DNA from: Bog-473 sp963809825
GTDB lineage: Bacteria; Actinomycetota; Acidimicrobiia; Acidimicrobiales; RAAP-2
Direction: 5' to 3'
Assembly: GCA_963809825.1 (NCBI GenBank)
Contig: CAWELJ010000003.1
Coordinates: 62,001 to 126,000 of the forward strand
DNA: 64,000 nucleotides
The position numbers were made by a program, and so were the translations under genes. Of the stretch, positions 51,671 to 59,957 are shown in pieces. Within the stretch, counting starts at the first letter, position 1, and each line of letters begins with the position of its first letter. The notes beneath the pieces are model-generated. The model was not told the origin of the DNA, made no database searches, and saw only the letters and a list, made by a program, of their open reading frames with translations.

Positions 51671-52846
51671 CTAGAGCCGCTCGATGATGGTGCCGGTCGC
51701 CAGCGCACCGCCGCAACACATCGACACGAGCCCGTAGGTCTTGTCGCTGCGCTCGAGCTCGTGCAGGATCGTCGTGATGAGCCGGCTCCCGGTCGCCCCG
51801 ACCGGGTGGCCGAGCGCGATGGCGCCCCCGTTCACGTTCACCTTGTCCCAGTCGATCTCGTGCACCTTGGCCCAGCTGCACACGACCGAGGCGAAGGCCT
51901 CGTTCACCTCGAAGAGGTCGATGTCCTTGGTCGTCATGCCGGCCTTGGCCAACACCTTGGTCGTCGCCGCGATCGGGCCGTCGAGGTGGTAGTAGGGGTC
52001 GGACCCCACCAGCACCTGGGCCACCAGGCGCGCCCGCGGCGTGAGGCCCTCGGCCTTCGCACGCTCCTCGGACATCCACAGCACGGCAGCCGCGCCGTCG
52101 GAGATCTGCGACGAGTTCCCCGCGGTGTGCATGCCCTCGGGCAGCACGGGCTTGAGCTTGGCCAGGCCCTCGGCGGTCGTGTCGCGAGGGCCCTGGTCCT
52201 TGGACACCACGATCGTGTCGCCCGAGTGCTCGCCCCGGGGTCCCTCCTCGCCGACGATCGGCGCCTCGATCGGCACGATCTCGCGGGCGAAGCGGTCCTC
52301 GGCCTGGGCGACGGCGGCCTTCTTCTGGGACTCGAGGCCGAGCCAGTCCACGTCGGCGCGGCTGATGCCGTACTTCTCGGCGATCCGCTCCGCCGCGGTG
52401 AACTGGTCGGGCATGTCGTAGGGGAGATCCGGCGGCAGGGCCCGGCCCACCCCCGGCGCCGACGCGTTGGCGCCGAGCGGGATGCGGCTCATCGTCTCGA
52501 CGCCGCAGCCGATGGACGCGTCGAGCGCGCCGGCAGCGATCAGGTTGGCCGCCATGTGGTTCGCCTGCTGCGACGACCCGCACTGGCAGTCGATCGTGGT
52601 GGCCGCGACCTCGTAGGGCAGGCCGCTGAGCAGCCAGGCCGTCCGCGTCACGTTGAACCCCTGCTCGCCGGCCTGGGTCACGCACCCGCCGACGACCTGC
52701 TCGATGGACGCCGGGTCGATGCCCGCCCGCTTGACGACCTCGACCTGGACCGCGCCCAGGATGTCGGGGGCTCGCAGCCCGGAGAGCCACCCGTTGCGCT
52801 TCCCGATGGGGGTGCGCACCGCCTCGATGATTACCGGCTGCGCCAT
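51671..52846 (-). CDS. Thiolase (acetyl-CoA acyltransferase), FadA5/FadA6-like
   Basis: 391 residues. The nucleophile is C89 in TIDCQCGSSQQANHMAA, the histidine is in NGGAIALGHPVGATGSR and the second cysteine in SMCCGGALATG. VEAVRTPIGKRNGWLSGLRA near the N-terminus is shared with mycobacterial steroid-degrading thiolases. I place the start at ATG 52846, nine bases after GGAGGA; ATG 52855 would overlap that site. A KstR-type operator lies 62 bases upstream, consistent with sterol or side-chain breakdown. Confidence 0.92.
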   Translation of the reverse strand: MAQPVIIEAVRTPIGKRNGWLSGLRAPDILGAVQVEVVKRAGIDPASIEQVVGGCVTQAGEQGFNVTRTAWLLSGLPYEVAATTIDCQCGSSQQANHMAANLIAAGALDASIGCGVETMSRIPLGANASAPGVGRALPPDLPYDMPDQFTAAERIAEKYGISRADVDWLGLESQKKAAVAQAEDRFAREIVPIEAPIVGEEGPRGEHSGDTIVVSKDQGPRDTTAEGLAKLKPVLPEGMHTAGNSSQISDGAAAVLWMSEERAKAEGLTPRARLVAQVLVGSDPYYHLDGPIAATTKVLAKAGMTTKDIDLFEVNEAFASVVCSWAKVHEIDWDKVNVNGGAIALGHPVGATGSRLITTILHELERSDKTYGLVSMCCGGALATGTIIERL

Positions 52847-52908
52847 GACGCTCATTCCTCCTGCTGCCACGCCCGGCCCTGGGCCGGCTGCCCGCGTTGG
52901 GCTGAATT

Positions 52909-52922
52909 TAGAACCTGTTCTA
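52909..52922. promoter_or_regulatory. KstR-type operator upstream of the thiolase gene
   Basis: TAGAACCTGTTCTA matches TNNAACNNGTTNNA at every fixed position, and the symmetry extends one base each side (TTAGAAC-CT-GTTCTAA). It lies 62 bases upstream of the thiolase ATG, almost the same distance as the site at 42434 from its genes, and 80 bases after the end of the upstream acyl-CoA dehydrogenase gene. Confidence 0.78.
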
Positions 52923-53002
52923 ACTTTAGCACCGGGCCCTCCGGGCCGGCCCCGGCAGTCTGCCCGGGCCCGGTCGCCGGGCGCCAACGCCGCCCCGCCG
53001 GA

Positions 53003-54157
53003 CTACACGTGCTTGAGCAGCTCCCGGGCGATGACCACCCGCTGCACCTGGTTGGTGCCCTCGTAGATCTGTGTCACCTTGGCGTCGCGCAGGAAGCGCT
53101 CGACGGGGAACTCCTTGGTGTAGCCGTAACCGCCGAGGAGCTGCACGGCGTCGATCGTGATCGACATGGACGCGTCGGAGGCGAAGGCCTTGGCCATGGC
53201 GCCGAACAACGTGAGCTCGCCACCCGGGTCGTCGTCGACCATGGCGCAGGCCCGGTAGACGAGGGCGCGGGCGGCCTCGTTGCGCATCGCCATGTCGGCC
53301 AGCATGAAGCGGAGCCCCTGCAGGTCGGCGATGGGCCCGCCGAATGCGTGCCGCTGCTTCATGTACGCCGCCGCGTAGTCGATGGCGCCCTGCGCGATGC
53401 CGACCGCCTGCGCCCCGATGGTGGGCCGGCTGCGGTCCAGCGTGTGCATGGCCACCGAGAAGCCCTGGCCCTCCGCGCCGATGCGGTGCGAGGCCGGGAC
53501 GCGCACCTCGTCCAGCACCACCTCGCCCGTCGGGCTCCCCCGCATCCCGAGCTTGTCCTCGTGCTTGGCGATGCGGACGCCCCACTCCTTCTCGACCAGG
53601 AAGCACGAGATGCCGCGCCCGCCCGCGTCGGGGTCGGTCTTGGCGAACACGATGTAGACGTCGGAGATCCCGGCGTTGGTGATCCAGTACTTCGAGCCCG
53701 TGAGGACGTAGTCGTCGCCGTCGCGCACCGCCCGCGTGCGCATGGAGGCGACGTCACTGCCGGCGTCGGCCTCGGACAGGCAATAGCTGGCCTGGATCTC
53801 CCCGCTCGCCACCCGCGGCATGTAGGCCTGCTTCAGCTCCTCGCTGCCCCAGTTCATGACGGGCAGCATCCCGAGCTTGGAGATGAGAATGGTCAGCGAC
53901 GTCGACGCGCAGACGCGGGACAGCTCCTCGACGGCGATCGCCTGGGTGACGGTGTCCGCGCCGGCGCCGCCGTACGCCTCGGGGATGCCCAGGGCGGGCA
54001 GCTCCATCTCCTTGCAGGCCTCGAAGGACTTCCACGGGAACTCGGCGTTGCGGTCGACCTCGGCCGCCTGGGGCGCCACCTTCTCCTCGCAGAACGTGCG
54101 CAGGGTCGCGCGGAACTCTCGTTGGACGTCGGTCAGGGCGAAGGTCGATGCGCTCAC
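53003..54157 (-). CDS. Acyl-CoA dehydrogenase (FadE)
   Basis: 384 residues from GTG 54157; a TTG at 54178 is an alternative. FAD and substrate blocks are SYCLSEADAGSDVASMRTRA, YKxWITN-like SKYWITNAGISDVYIVFA, RHAFGGPIADLQGLRFMLAD and the catalytic glutamate in AKVTQIYEGTNQVQRVVIAR, the short/medium-chain type. GYGYTKEFPVERFLRD is also present. An inverted repeat lies 25 bases upstream. Together with thiolase, echA and thioesterase it could carry out one turn of beta-oxidation. Confidence 0.93.
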   Translation of the reverse strand: MSASTFALTDVQREFRATLRTFCEEKVAPQAAEVDRNAEFPWKSFEACKEMELPALGIPEAYGGAGADTVTQAIAVEELSRVCASTSLTILISKLGMLPVMNWGSEELKQAYMPRVASGEIQASYCLSEADAGSDVASMRTRAVRDGDDYVLTGSKYWITNAGISDVYIVFAKTDPDAGGRGISCFLVEKEWGVRIAKHEDKLGMRGSPTGEVVLDEVRVPASHRIGAEGQGFSVAMHTLDRSRPTIGAQAVGIAQGAIDYAAAYMKQRHAFGGPIADLQGLRFMLADMAMRNEAARALVYRACAMVDDDPGGELTLFGAMAKAFASDASMSITIDAVQLLGGYGYTKEFPVERFLRDAKVTQIYEGTNQVQRVVIARELLKHV

Positions 54158-54181
54158 CGGGCCATTCTCGCAGAGCAAAGC

Positions 54182-54193
54182 GAACGTCCGTTC
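54182..54193. promoter_or_regulatory. Inverted repeat upstream of the FadE gene
   Basis: GAACG, TC, CGTTC: a perfect five-base-arm repeat 25 bases upstream of GTG 54157. It resembles TetR-type sites of fatty-acid regulators, but its spacing (GAAC-four-GTTC) differs from the KstR sites in this window, so a different regulator is implied. Confidence 0.45.
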
Positions 54194-54200
54194 ATCCTGT

Positions 54201-55052
54201 TCAGATCGCCGAAAGGTGGCGGATCAGCAGAGCGGACAGCTCCACGGGTGCCATCTCGGGGATCCAGTGCGACACGTTCTCGAGCACTTCGAACGTGTAG
54301 GGCCCCGACACGTGTGCGGCCGTCTCCTCGGCGGCCGCCCGGCCGAACGCGTCGTCGCCGGTGGACCAGACGTAGAGCGTCGGGACCGTCACCGGCTCCA
54401 GGCCGTCCACGGCGTCGACATCCATGGCGCGGTACCAGTTGAGTGCCGCCGTCATGGCGCCCGGCTCCGACAGCGCCGTCACGTAGATGTTGGCGTCGTC
54501 GTCGTCGAGACCCGTCTCGGTCAGCAGCGTGGCCAGCCCGCTGCCCGACCCGTCGGGGCCGAGGAGCAGCCGTTCGGGGATCTCCGCCACGCGGTACGAG
54601 GCCATGGCCTCGGCGTGATCGGTCCCGGTCAGCGCCTCCCGCAGGGCCAGCGGATGCGGCGTCGAGACGACGCTGAGCGAGCGGATCCGGGCGGGATGCC
54701 GCGACGCCACGATCCAGGCCAGCATGCCGCCCCAGTCGTGACCGACCAGGTCGAAGGTCTCCATCTCCATGCAGTCGGCGAGCGCCAGGACGTCGCCCAC
54801 CAGGTGCTCGGTCGCGTAGCCATCGACCTCGGCCGGGCGCGCGCCGGGGCAGTAGCCCCGCTGGTCGGGCGCCACGGCCCGGTACCCGGCCCGGCCGAGC
54901 GCCGTCAGCTCGTCGCGCCAGGCCCACGACGTCTGGGGGAAGCCGTGGAGGAGCAGGACCCGCCGGCCTTCGTGCGGGCCGCTGGCCCGTCCCGTGAAGA
55001 CGAGGCCGCCGGCCGAGATCTCGAGCCGGTCGATGGTCCCGCTGGTGTGCAC
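54201..55052 (-). CDS. Alpha/beta hydrolase, epoxide hydrolase-like
   Basis: 283 residues from GTG 55052. LLLHGFPQTSWAWRDELTAL (HGFP), VAPDQRGYCPGARP, FDLVGHDWGGMLAWI with aspartate nucleophile, VWSTGDDAFGRAAA and ENVSHWIPEMAP with the histidine. It belongs to the same broad branch as the genes at 16706 and 30319. It ends 44 bases upstream of the FadE start and could be co-transcribed with it, though the palindrome between suggests a promoter there. Confidence 0.88.
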   Translation of the reverse strand: MHTSGTIDRLEISAGGLVFTGRASGPHEGRRVLLLHGFPQTSWAWRDELTALGRAGYRAVAPDQRGYCPGARPAEVDGYATEHLVGDVLALADCMEMETFDLVGHDWGGMLAWIVASRHPARIRSLSVVSTPHPLALREALTGTDHAEAMASYRVAEIPERLLLGPDGSGSGLATLLTETGLDDDDANIYVTALSEPGAMTAALNWYRAMDVDAVDGLEPVTVPTLYVWSTGDDAFGRAAAEETAAHVSGPYTFEVLENVSHWIPEMAPVELSALLIRHLSAI

Positions 55053-55080
55053 GAGCAGCGCCTAGGACCCCGATGTCACC

Positions 55081-55560
55081 CCTCCGGGTGCGGGCTTCTT
55101 CGGGAGTGAGGCGGAGGATCTCGTCGGGGACGGCGTCGGCGAGCCGGCGCTGGGCCACGTAGTCGTGGGCGACCGACGAGAACGCGGCGCGGCGGCGCTC
55201 CTGCAGTTCGGGCGGCACGGCGTCGAGCAGGCCCCACAGGCTCAGGGCGAGCCGCACGTCATAGATCGACGGGGCGCGGCCGAACAGGGCCGCCCGCTTG
55301 GAGGCGATGAGCGCGACGCCGGTCAGGGCGTCGGACGCGGACTCGCCCTCCCCGAGCTGCAGCTCGTCGTGGAAGCGCCGGGCCAGCCGCAGGGCGAACC
55401 CCTGGTCGGGACCGGGCGTCCCCACGGAACGTCCCCGCAGGCGGACGGGACCCACCGCCTCGGCCGGGCGTGACGCCGTCCACGGCCCGGGCACGTGGAG
55501 GTGCCGGGCCGGCCGGACCTGGTCGGCCTCGGCGATGGGCACGAACGTCGGCTGCGTCAT
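55081..55560 (-). CDS. Conserved helical hypothetical protein, stop codon not in frame
   Basis: About 160 residues from ATG 55560. GPDQGFALRLARRFHDELQL, ALIASKRAALFGRAPSIYDV and RLADAVPDEILRLTPEEA form a compact helical protein of a type I associate with actinobacterial genomes, without known function. After LTPEEARTRR the frame stays open across the whole next gene, which is not credible. The GGGG run here (55078-55081) is the likely fault: one more G gives an immediate TGA, one fewer a TAG within about seven codons. I end the feature at this run. Confidence 0.65.
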
Positions 55561-55594
55561 GCGCGGAGGTTAGCCGAGGCCTCGCGCGCCGATC

Positions 55595-57250
55595 TCAGAG
55601 CGGTGCGTCGGCCAAGAGCCGCACGACGGGCAGTGTGAGGCACGACGGGCGGGCGGCGTCGTGGAAGACCTCCTGGTCCGCCGAGCGCATCGTGGCGCCC
55701 GTCGCGAGCGGCTCGCCGCTGCCCAGGTTGCGGCAGAACAGCGGGTGGGCGCCGCTCGAGACCTGGAGCCGGATCCGGTGCCCGGCCTTGAATGTGTTGG
55801 CGGTCGGCCACATGGAGATGTCGAGCTTGAACACCCCGTCGTCCTCCTTGTGCACGGACCCCGGCGTGAGGCGGATGATGCCGTCGCTCACGTTGACGGA
55901 CCGGCCCTTCTCCGAGACGTCGCACAACCGCACGAAGAAGTCGGTGTGCTCGAGCGACGAGCGCAGGTACAGGGTCGCGGTCAGCGGCCCGATGACCGTG
56001 AGGTCCTCGGAGAGCACCGGGCCGGTGTAGGTCAGCACGTCGTGGCGGTGCTCGCGGCGGCGCTGGTCCTTGCGGCCCGCGGTGAAGACGTTGAGCGACG
56101 CCCCGCCGACGGCCGGCGTCGGGTCGTGCGGGTTGTAGTGGAAACGGTCGGGGCCGCTCTCGGCGGGCGGCGCCGTGTCCAGCGTCCCCCAGCGCCCGAG
56201 GTACCACTGGCGGGTCTCCCCCGCCGGGGGCCACAGCGAGAACTCCTGCCAGGTGCGCGACCCCATGACGTAGACACGCACGGGCGCCCGGGGCTCGCGG
56301 CCCTCGCGCGCATCGAGCTGCTCGCCGAACCACTCGGGGCCGTCGCGGACCGTCTCGGCGAACAGGCCGGGGCTGGCGTGGGTCCACGGCCCGATGGTGA
56401 GGCGGGCCGGGCGGCCGGCGGCGCGCAGGGCCTCGTAGTCGGCCACCTGGGCGGGGAGGAAGAGGTCGTACCAGCCGCCGATGAGGCTGGCCGGCGGCAC
56501 CTTCGCCAGCCGCCGCCCGAAGTCGACCGTGTCCCACCAGGGGTCCCCGGCGGTGCTGTGCTCGAGCCAGTCCTGGTAGGGGGGCGACGGCCGACCGATG
56601 GCCGCCACGTCGGCCTTCCCGAGAGGGAGCACGGCGGTGGCGGCGGGCAGCACCCGGGCGCTGCGCACGTGGGCACGCACCACGGCGCGCCAGCCGAGCT
56701 CCTGGTGCTCGATCTCGTGGATCCAGGTGAGGGCCATCTCGAGCGCGAAGGAGCGGCCCGGGTAGACGATGGCGTCGCGGATGTTCGACGCCGTGACCTG
56801 GAGCCCGAGCGCCTTGACGAAGTCCGGCGCGTCCTGCGCGATCGCCCACTGCGTCATGCCGAGGTAGCTCCCGCCCCACATGACGAGGCGGCCGTCGAAC
56901 CAGGGCTGCGCCGCCGCCCACTCCAGGGTCGCGTGGCCGTCGGCCTCCTCGTGGCGGACGGGCTCCCATTCCCCCTCGGACCCGAAGGTCCCCCGGCAGC
57001 TCTGGATCACCACCTGGTACCCGCGCTCGGCGTACAGCCGTCCGAGCGGGCCGATGATGTGCCGCCCGTACGGCGTGCGGATCAACACGGTCGGCCGGCC
57101 ACCCGACGCCTGGGTGGGGAACCAGCGGTCGGCCAGCAGGACGGTGCCGTCGGGCATCTTGGCCGCCAGGTCGCGCTCGACCGAGATGTCGGTGGTGTCG
57201 GGTGGGGGGAGCTTGACCAGCGACGCTGCCATCCGGCTCCACACGGTCAT
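55595..57250 (-). CDS. CocE/NonD family X-Pro dipeptidyl-peptidase-like hydrolase
   Basis: 551 residues from ATG 57250. The serine is in LVMWGGSYLGMTQWA, the aspartate in GGWYDLFLPAQVAD and the histidine in IGPWTHASPG. The N-terminal strand TVLIRTPYGRHIIGPLGRLY and C-terminal jelly-roll domain (DISMWPTANTFKAGHRIRLQ) complete the CocE layout. Members are esterases, acylases or peptidases; no signal peptide is present here. It ends 34 bases before the ATG of the helical gene and lies 52 bases from the cimA stop on the same strand. Confidence 0.9.
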   Translation of the reverse strand: MTVWSRMAASLVKLPPPDTTDISVERDLAAKMPDGTVLLADRWFPTQASGGRPTVLIRTPYGRHIIGPLGRLYAERGYQVVIQSCRGTFGSEGEWEPVRHEEADGHATLEWAAAQPWFDGRLVMWGGSYLGMTQWAIAQDAPDFVKALGLQVTASNIRDAIVYPGRSFALEMALTWIHEIEHQELGWRAVVRAHVRSARVLPAATAVLPLGKADVAAIGRPSPPYQDWLEHSTAGDPWWDTVDFGRRLAKVPPASLIGGWYDLFLPAQVADYEALRAAGRPARLTIGPWTHASPGLFAETVRDGPEWFGEQLDAREGREPRAPVRVYVMGSRTWQEFSLWPPAGETRQWYLGRWGTLDTAPPAESGPDRFHYNPHDPTPAVGGASLNVFTAGRKDQRRREHRHDVLTYTGPVLSEDLTVIGPLTATLYLRSSLEHTDFFVRLCDVSEKGRSVNVSDGIIRLTPGSVHKEDDGVFKLDISMWPTANTFKAGHRIRLQVSSGAHPLFCRNLGSGEPLATGATMRSADQEVFHDAARPSCLTLPVVRLLADAPL

Positions 57251-57302
57251 GTCGACCCCCCTTGTGCTCCCCCTCGGTTGTGAGTGACTGCCCGGGACCC
57301 GG

Positions 57303-59033
57303 CTAGGTCGCGTGGAGCAGCCCGAAGACGATCGAATCGTAGAGGGCCTGCCAGCTCGCCTCAATGATGTTCTCCGACACCCCGATGGTGGTCCAGGTGC
57401 GCTGCCCGTCGGTCGTGTCCACCAGGACCCGGGTCACGGCACCGGTGCCCCGGCCCGTATCGAGGACGCGCACGCGGTAGTCGGTCAGGTGGATGTGGTC
57501 GAGCGCCGGGAACTTGGCGCCGATGGCCCCCCGCAGGGCACCGTCGAGCGCGTTGACCGGGCCGTTGCCCTCGGCGACGGCGACGATGCGCTCTTGCCCG
57601 ACGTGGACCTTCACCGTGGCCTCGGTCATCACGTCGAACACCGCGGCGGCGGGCGCGGCGGCGGCGCCCGCCCCGTCGCCACCGAGGTCGGCGCGCTGGC
57701 CGTGGTCGGTGATGACGCGGAACGACTCCACCGTGAAGTAGTCCGACACCCACCCGGTGGCGCGGCGGAGCAGGAGCTCGAGCGAGCCGTCGGCCACCTC
57801 GAAGTGGTACCCCTCGTGCTCCAGGCGCTTGAGCTCGTCCAGGACGCGGCCGATGACTTCGCCGTCGAGCTCGAGCCCGAGCTCGTCCGCCTTCATGGCC
57901 AGCGTCGAACGCCCGGCCATCTCGGAGACGACGACCCGGGTGCCGTTGCCCACGAGGTTCGGCTCGACGTGCTCGTACAGGTCGGCGCTGCGGGCCACCG
58001 CGCTGGCGTGCAGGCCACCCTTGTGCGCGAACACCGAGTTGCCGACGTAGGGCTGCTGGGGGTCGGGCGCGATGTTGACCAGCTCGGCGATGTGGTGCGC
58101 CACCGGCGTCAGACGCTCCAGCCGGTCGGCCGGGATGGTGCGGATCTTGAGCTTGAGGGACAGGTTGGGGATGGCGGCGGAGAGGTCGGTGTTGCCCGCC
58201 CGCTCGCCGTAGCCGTTGATGCACCCCTGGACCTGGGTCGCCCCCGCCTGCACCGCCACCAGGGAGTTGGCCACGGCACACCCGGCGTCGTTGTGGCAGT
58301 GGATGCCCAGCTGCGCGCTGGTGCGGGCGCGCACGTCGGCCACCGCCTGCCCCACGTCGTCGGGCAGCGAGCCCCCGTTGGTGTCGCACAGGACGAGCGC
58401 GTCCGCCCCGGCTTCCTCGGCGGCGGCCAGGATCGACAGCGCGAAGTCGGGGTTGCCCCGGTAGCCGTCGAAGAAGTGCTCCGCATCGAGGAAGACGCGC
58501 AGGTCGTGCTCGCGCAGGTGGCGCACGGAGTCGGCCACCATGGCCACCGCCTCGTCGAGCGAGGTGCGCAGCGCCTCGGCCACGTGACGGTCCCACGACT
58601 TGGCCACGATGCAGGCGACCGGGGCCCCGGCGTCGACGAGGTTGGCGAGGACGGCGTCGTGCTCGGGCTTGACCCCGGCCCGGCGCGTGGAGCCGAACGC
58701 CACCAGGGTCGCCGTGTCGAGCGTGAGCTCCTTCTTGGCGCGGGCGAAGAACTCGATGTCCTTGGGGTTGGCCCCCGGCCAGCCACCCTCGATGTAGGTC
58801 ACCCCGAGGTGGTCGAGCTGCTCCGCCACGCGGAGCTTGTCGTCGACCGTCAGCGAGAGACCCTCCTGCTGGCTGCCGTCGCGCAGGATGGTGTCGAAGA
58901 TGTCGACCGCCTCGGGCAGCTCGGGCAGGGCGTAGTCGTGGGCGTGGGCGCTGTGGCCGTGCGCGTGGGTGTGGCGTACGCCGTCGTGGCTGTGCTCCTC
59001 GGTACCGTGCTCCTCGGCGCGGTCAGTCGACAT
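57303..59033 (-). CDS. cimA: Citramalate synthase with histidine-rich N-terminus
   Basis: Condenses acetyl-CoA with pyruvate to (R)-citramalate, the threonine-independent entry to isoleucine. 576 residues. The catalytic barrel begins with VDIFDTILRDGSQQEGLSLT (metal aspartate and arginine), then EGGWPGANPKD, IHCHNDAGCAVANSL (HxH metal ligands) and NGYGERAGNTDL. The regulatory domain follows after about residue 400. The GGWPGANPKD block separates it from isopropylmalate and homocitrate synthases. The extra N-terminal tail HTHAHGHSAHAHDY is unusual and could bind metal. It overlaps ilvE by 11 bases and is the last gene of leuB-ilvE-cimA. Confidence 0.94.
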   Translation of the reverse strand: MSTDRAEEHGTEEHSHDGVRHTHAHGHSAHAHDYALPELPEAVDIFDTILRDGSQQEGLSLTVDDKLRVAEQLDHLGVTYIEGGWPGANPKDIEFFARAKKELTLDTATLVAFGSTRRAGVKPEHDAVLANLVDAGAPVACIVAKSWDRHVAEALRTSLDEAVAMVADSVRHLREHDLRVFLDAEHFFDGYRGNPDFALSILAAAEEAGADALVLCDTNGGSLPDDVGQAVADVRARTSAQLGIHCHNDAGCAVANSLVAVQAGATQVQGCINGYGERAGNTDLSAAIPNLSLKLKIRTIPADRLERLTPVAHHIAELVNIAPDPQQPYVGNSVFAHKGGLHASAVARSADLYEHVEPNLVGNGTRVVVSEMAGRSTLAMKADELGLELDGEVIGRVLDELKRLEHEGYHFEVADGSLELLLRRATGWVSDYFTVESFRVITDHGQRADLGGDGAGAAAAPAAAVFDVMTEATVKVHVGQERIVAVAEGNGPVNALDGALRGAIGAKFPALDHIHLTDYRVRVLDTGRGTGAVTRVLVDTTDGQRTWTTIGVSENIIEASWQALYDSIVFGLLHAT

Positions 59034-59952
59034 GGTCCAGCCATTCCTTGTACTGGTCGACCTCGCCGCGCACGGTGGCGAAATAGATCTGCTGGATCTC
59101 CTTGGTGATCCGTCCCGGGTGGCCCGGGCCGACCGGGCGGTCGTCGACGGCGCGGATGGGCACGACCTCGGCCGCGGTGCCGGTGAGGAAGGCCTCGTCG
59201 GCGAGGTAGAGGTCCGTGCGGATGATGTGCTCGTGCCGCACCTCTATCCCGAGATCCCGTGCGATGGTCTCGACCGAGTTCTGGGTGATCCCCTCGAGCG
59301 CGCCCGCGTCGGAGGTGGGCGGCGTGATGATCACGCCGTCGCGCACGATGAAGATGTTCTCGCCCGTGCACTCGCTGACCCGCCCGTTCGGGGCGAGCAG
59401 GATGGCCTCGTCGTAGCCCGCCTTGATCGCCTCCACCTTGGCCAGCGACGAGTTCACGTACATGCCGGTGCCCTTGGCCGCCGTCGGCACCGCATTGGGG
59501 TCGTGGCGCTGCCACGAGCTGACCTTGCAGGACACGCCGTTCGCCACGCCCTCGTCACCGAGGTACGTCCCCCAGGGCCAGGCGGCCACCGAGACGTTCA
59601 CCGGGCACGGCAACGGGTTGAGTCCCATTTCGCCGTAGCCGAGGTACACGAGCGGTCGCAGGTAGCAGCCGTCGTGCATGCCGTTGACGCGCACGACGAG
59701 ACGGGTGGCCTCAATGATCTCTTCGACCGTGAAGGGGACGTCGATCATGAAGACCTTGGCCGACGCGAACAGCCGGCGGATGTGGTCGCCGAGCCGGAAC
59801 ACCGCGACGCCGCGGCTGGTCGGGTAGGCGCGGATGCCCTCGAAGACGCCGGAGCCGTAGTGCATGGTGTGCGTCAGCACGTGCACCGTGGCGTCAGCCC
59901 AGTCGACGAGCTCGCCGTCCATCCAGATCTTCTCCGTCGGGGTGATGGGCAT
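59023..59952 (-). CDS. ilvE: Branched-chain amino acid aminotransferase
   Basis: PLP aminotransferase of fold type IV, 309 residues, giving leucine, isoleucine and valine from their 2-oxo acids. MHYGSGVFEGIRAYPTSRG is the start of the fold, the PLP lysine is in TAAKGTGMYVNSS, and GRVSECTGENIFIVRDG plus EAFLTGTAAEVVPI are diagnostic. ATG 59952 is five bases after the leuB stop. Position between leuB and cimA fits the final step of both leucine and isoleucine synthesis. Confidence 0.95.
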   Translation of the reverse strand: MPITPTEKIWMDGELVDWADATVHVLTHTMHYGSGVFEGIRAYPTSRGVAVFRLGDHIRRLFASAKVFMIDVPFTVEEIIEATRLVVRVNGMHDGCYLRPLVYLGYGEMGLNPLPCPVNVSVAAWPWGTYLGDEGVANGVSCKVSSWQRHDPNAVPTAAKGTGMYVNSSLAKVEAIKAGYDEAILLAPNGRVSECTGENIFIVRDGVIITPPTSDAGALEGITQNSVETIARDLGIEVRHEHIIRTDLYLADEAFLTGTAAEVVPIRAVDDRPVGPGHPGRITKEIQQIYFATVRGEVDQYKEWLDHVD

Positions 59953-59957
59953 TGCGG

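Noticed and set aside
54154..55052. Long minus-strand open frame continuing from the helical gene across the epoxide hydrolase-like gene
   Set aside because: The residues are arginine-rich shadow sequence of the hydrolase; the true stop is probably lost to an indel.
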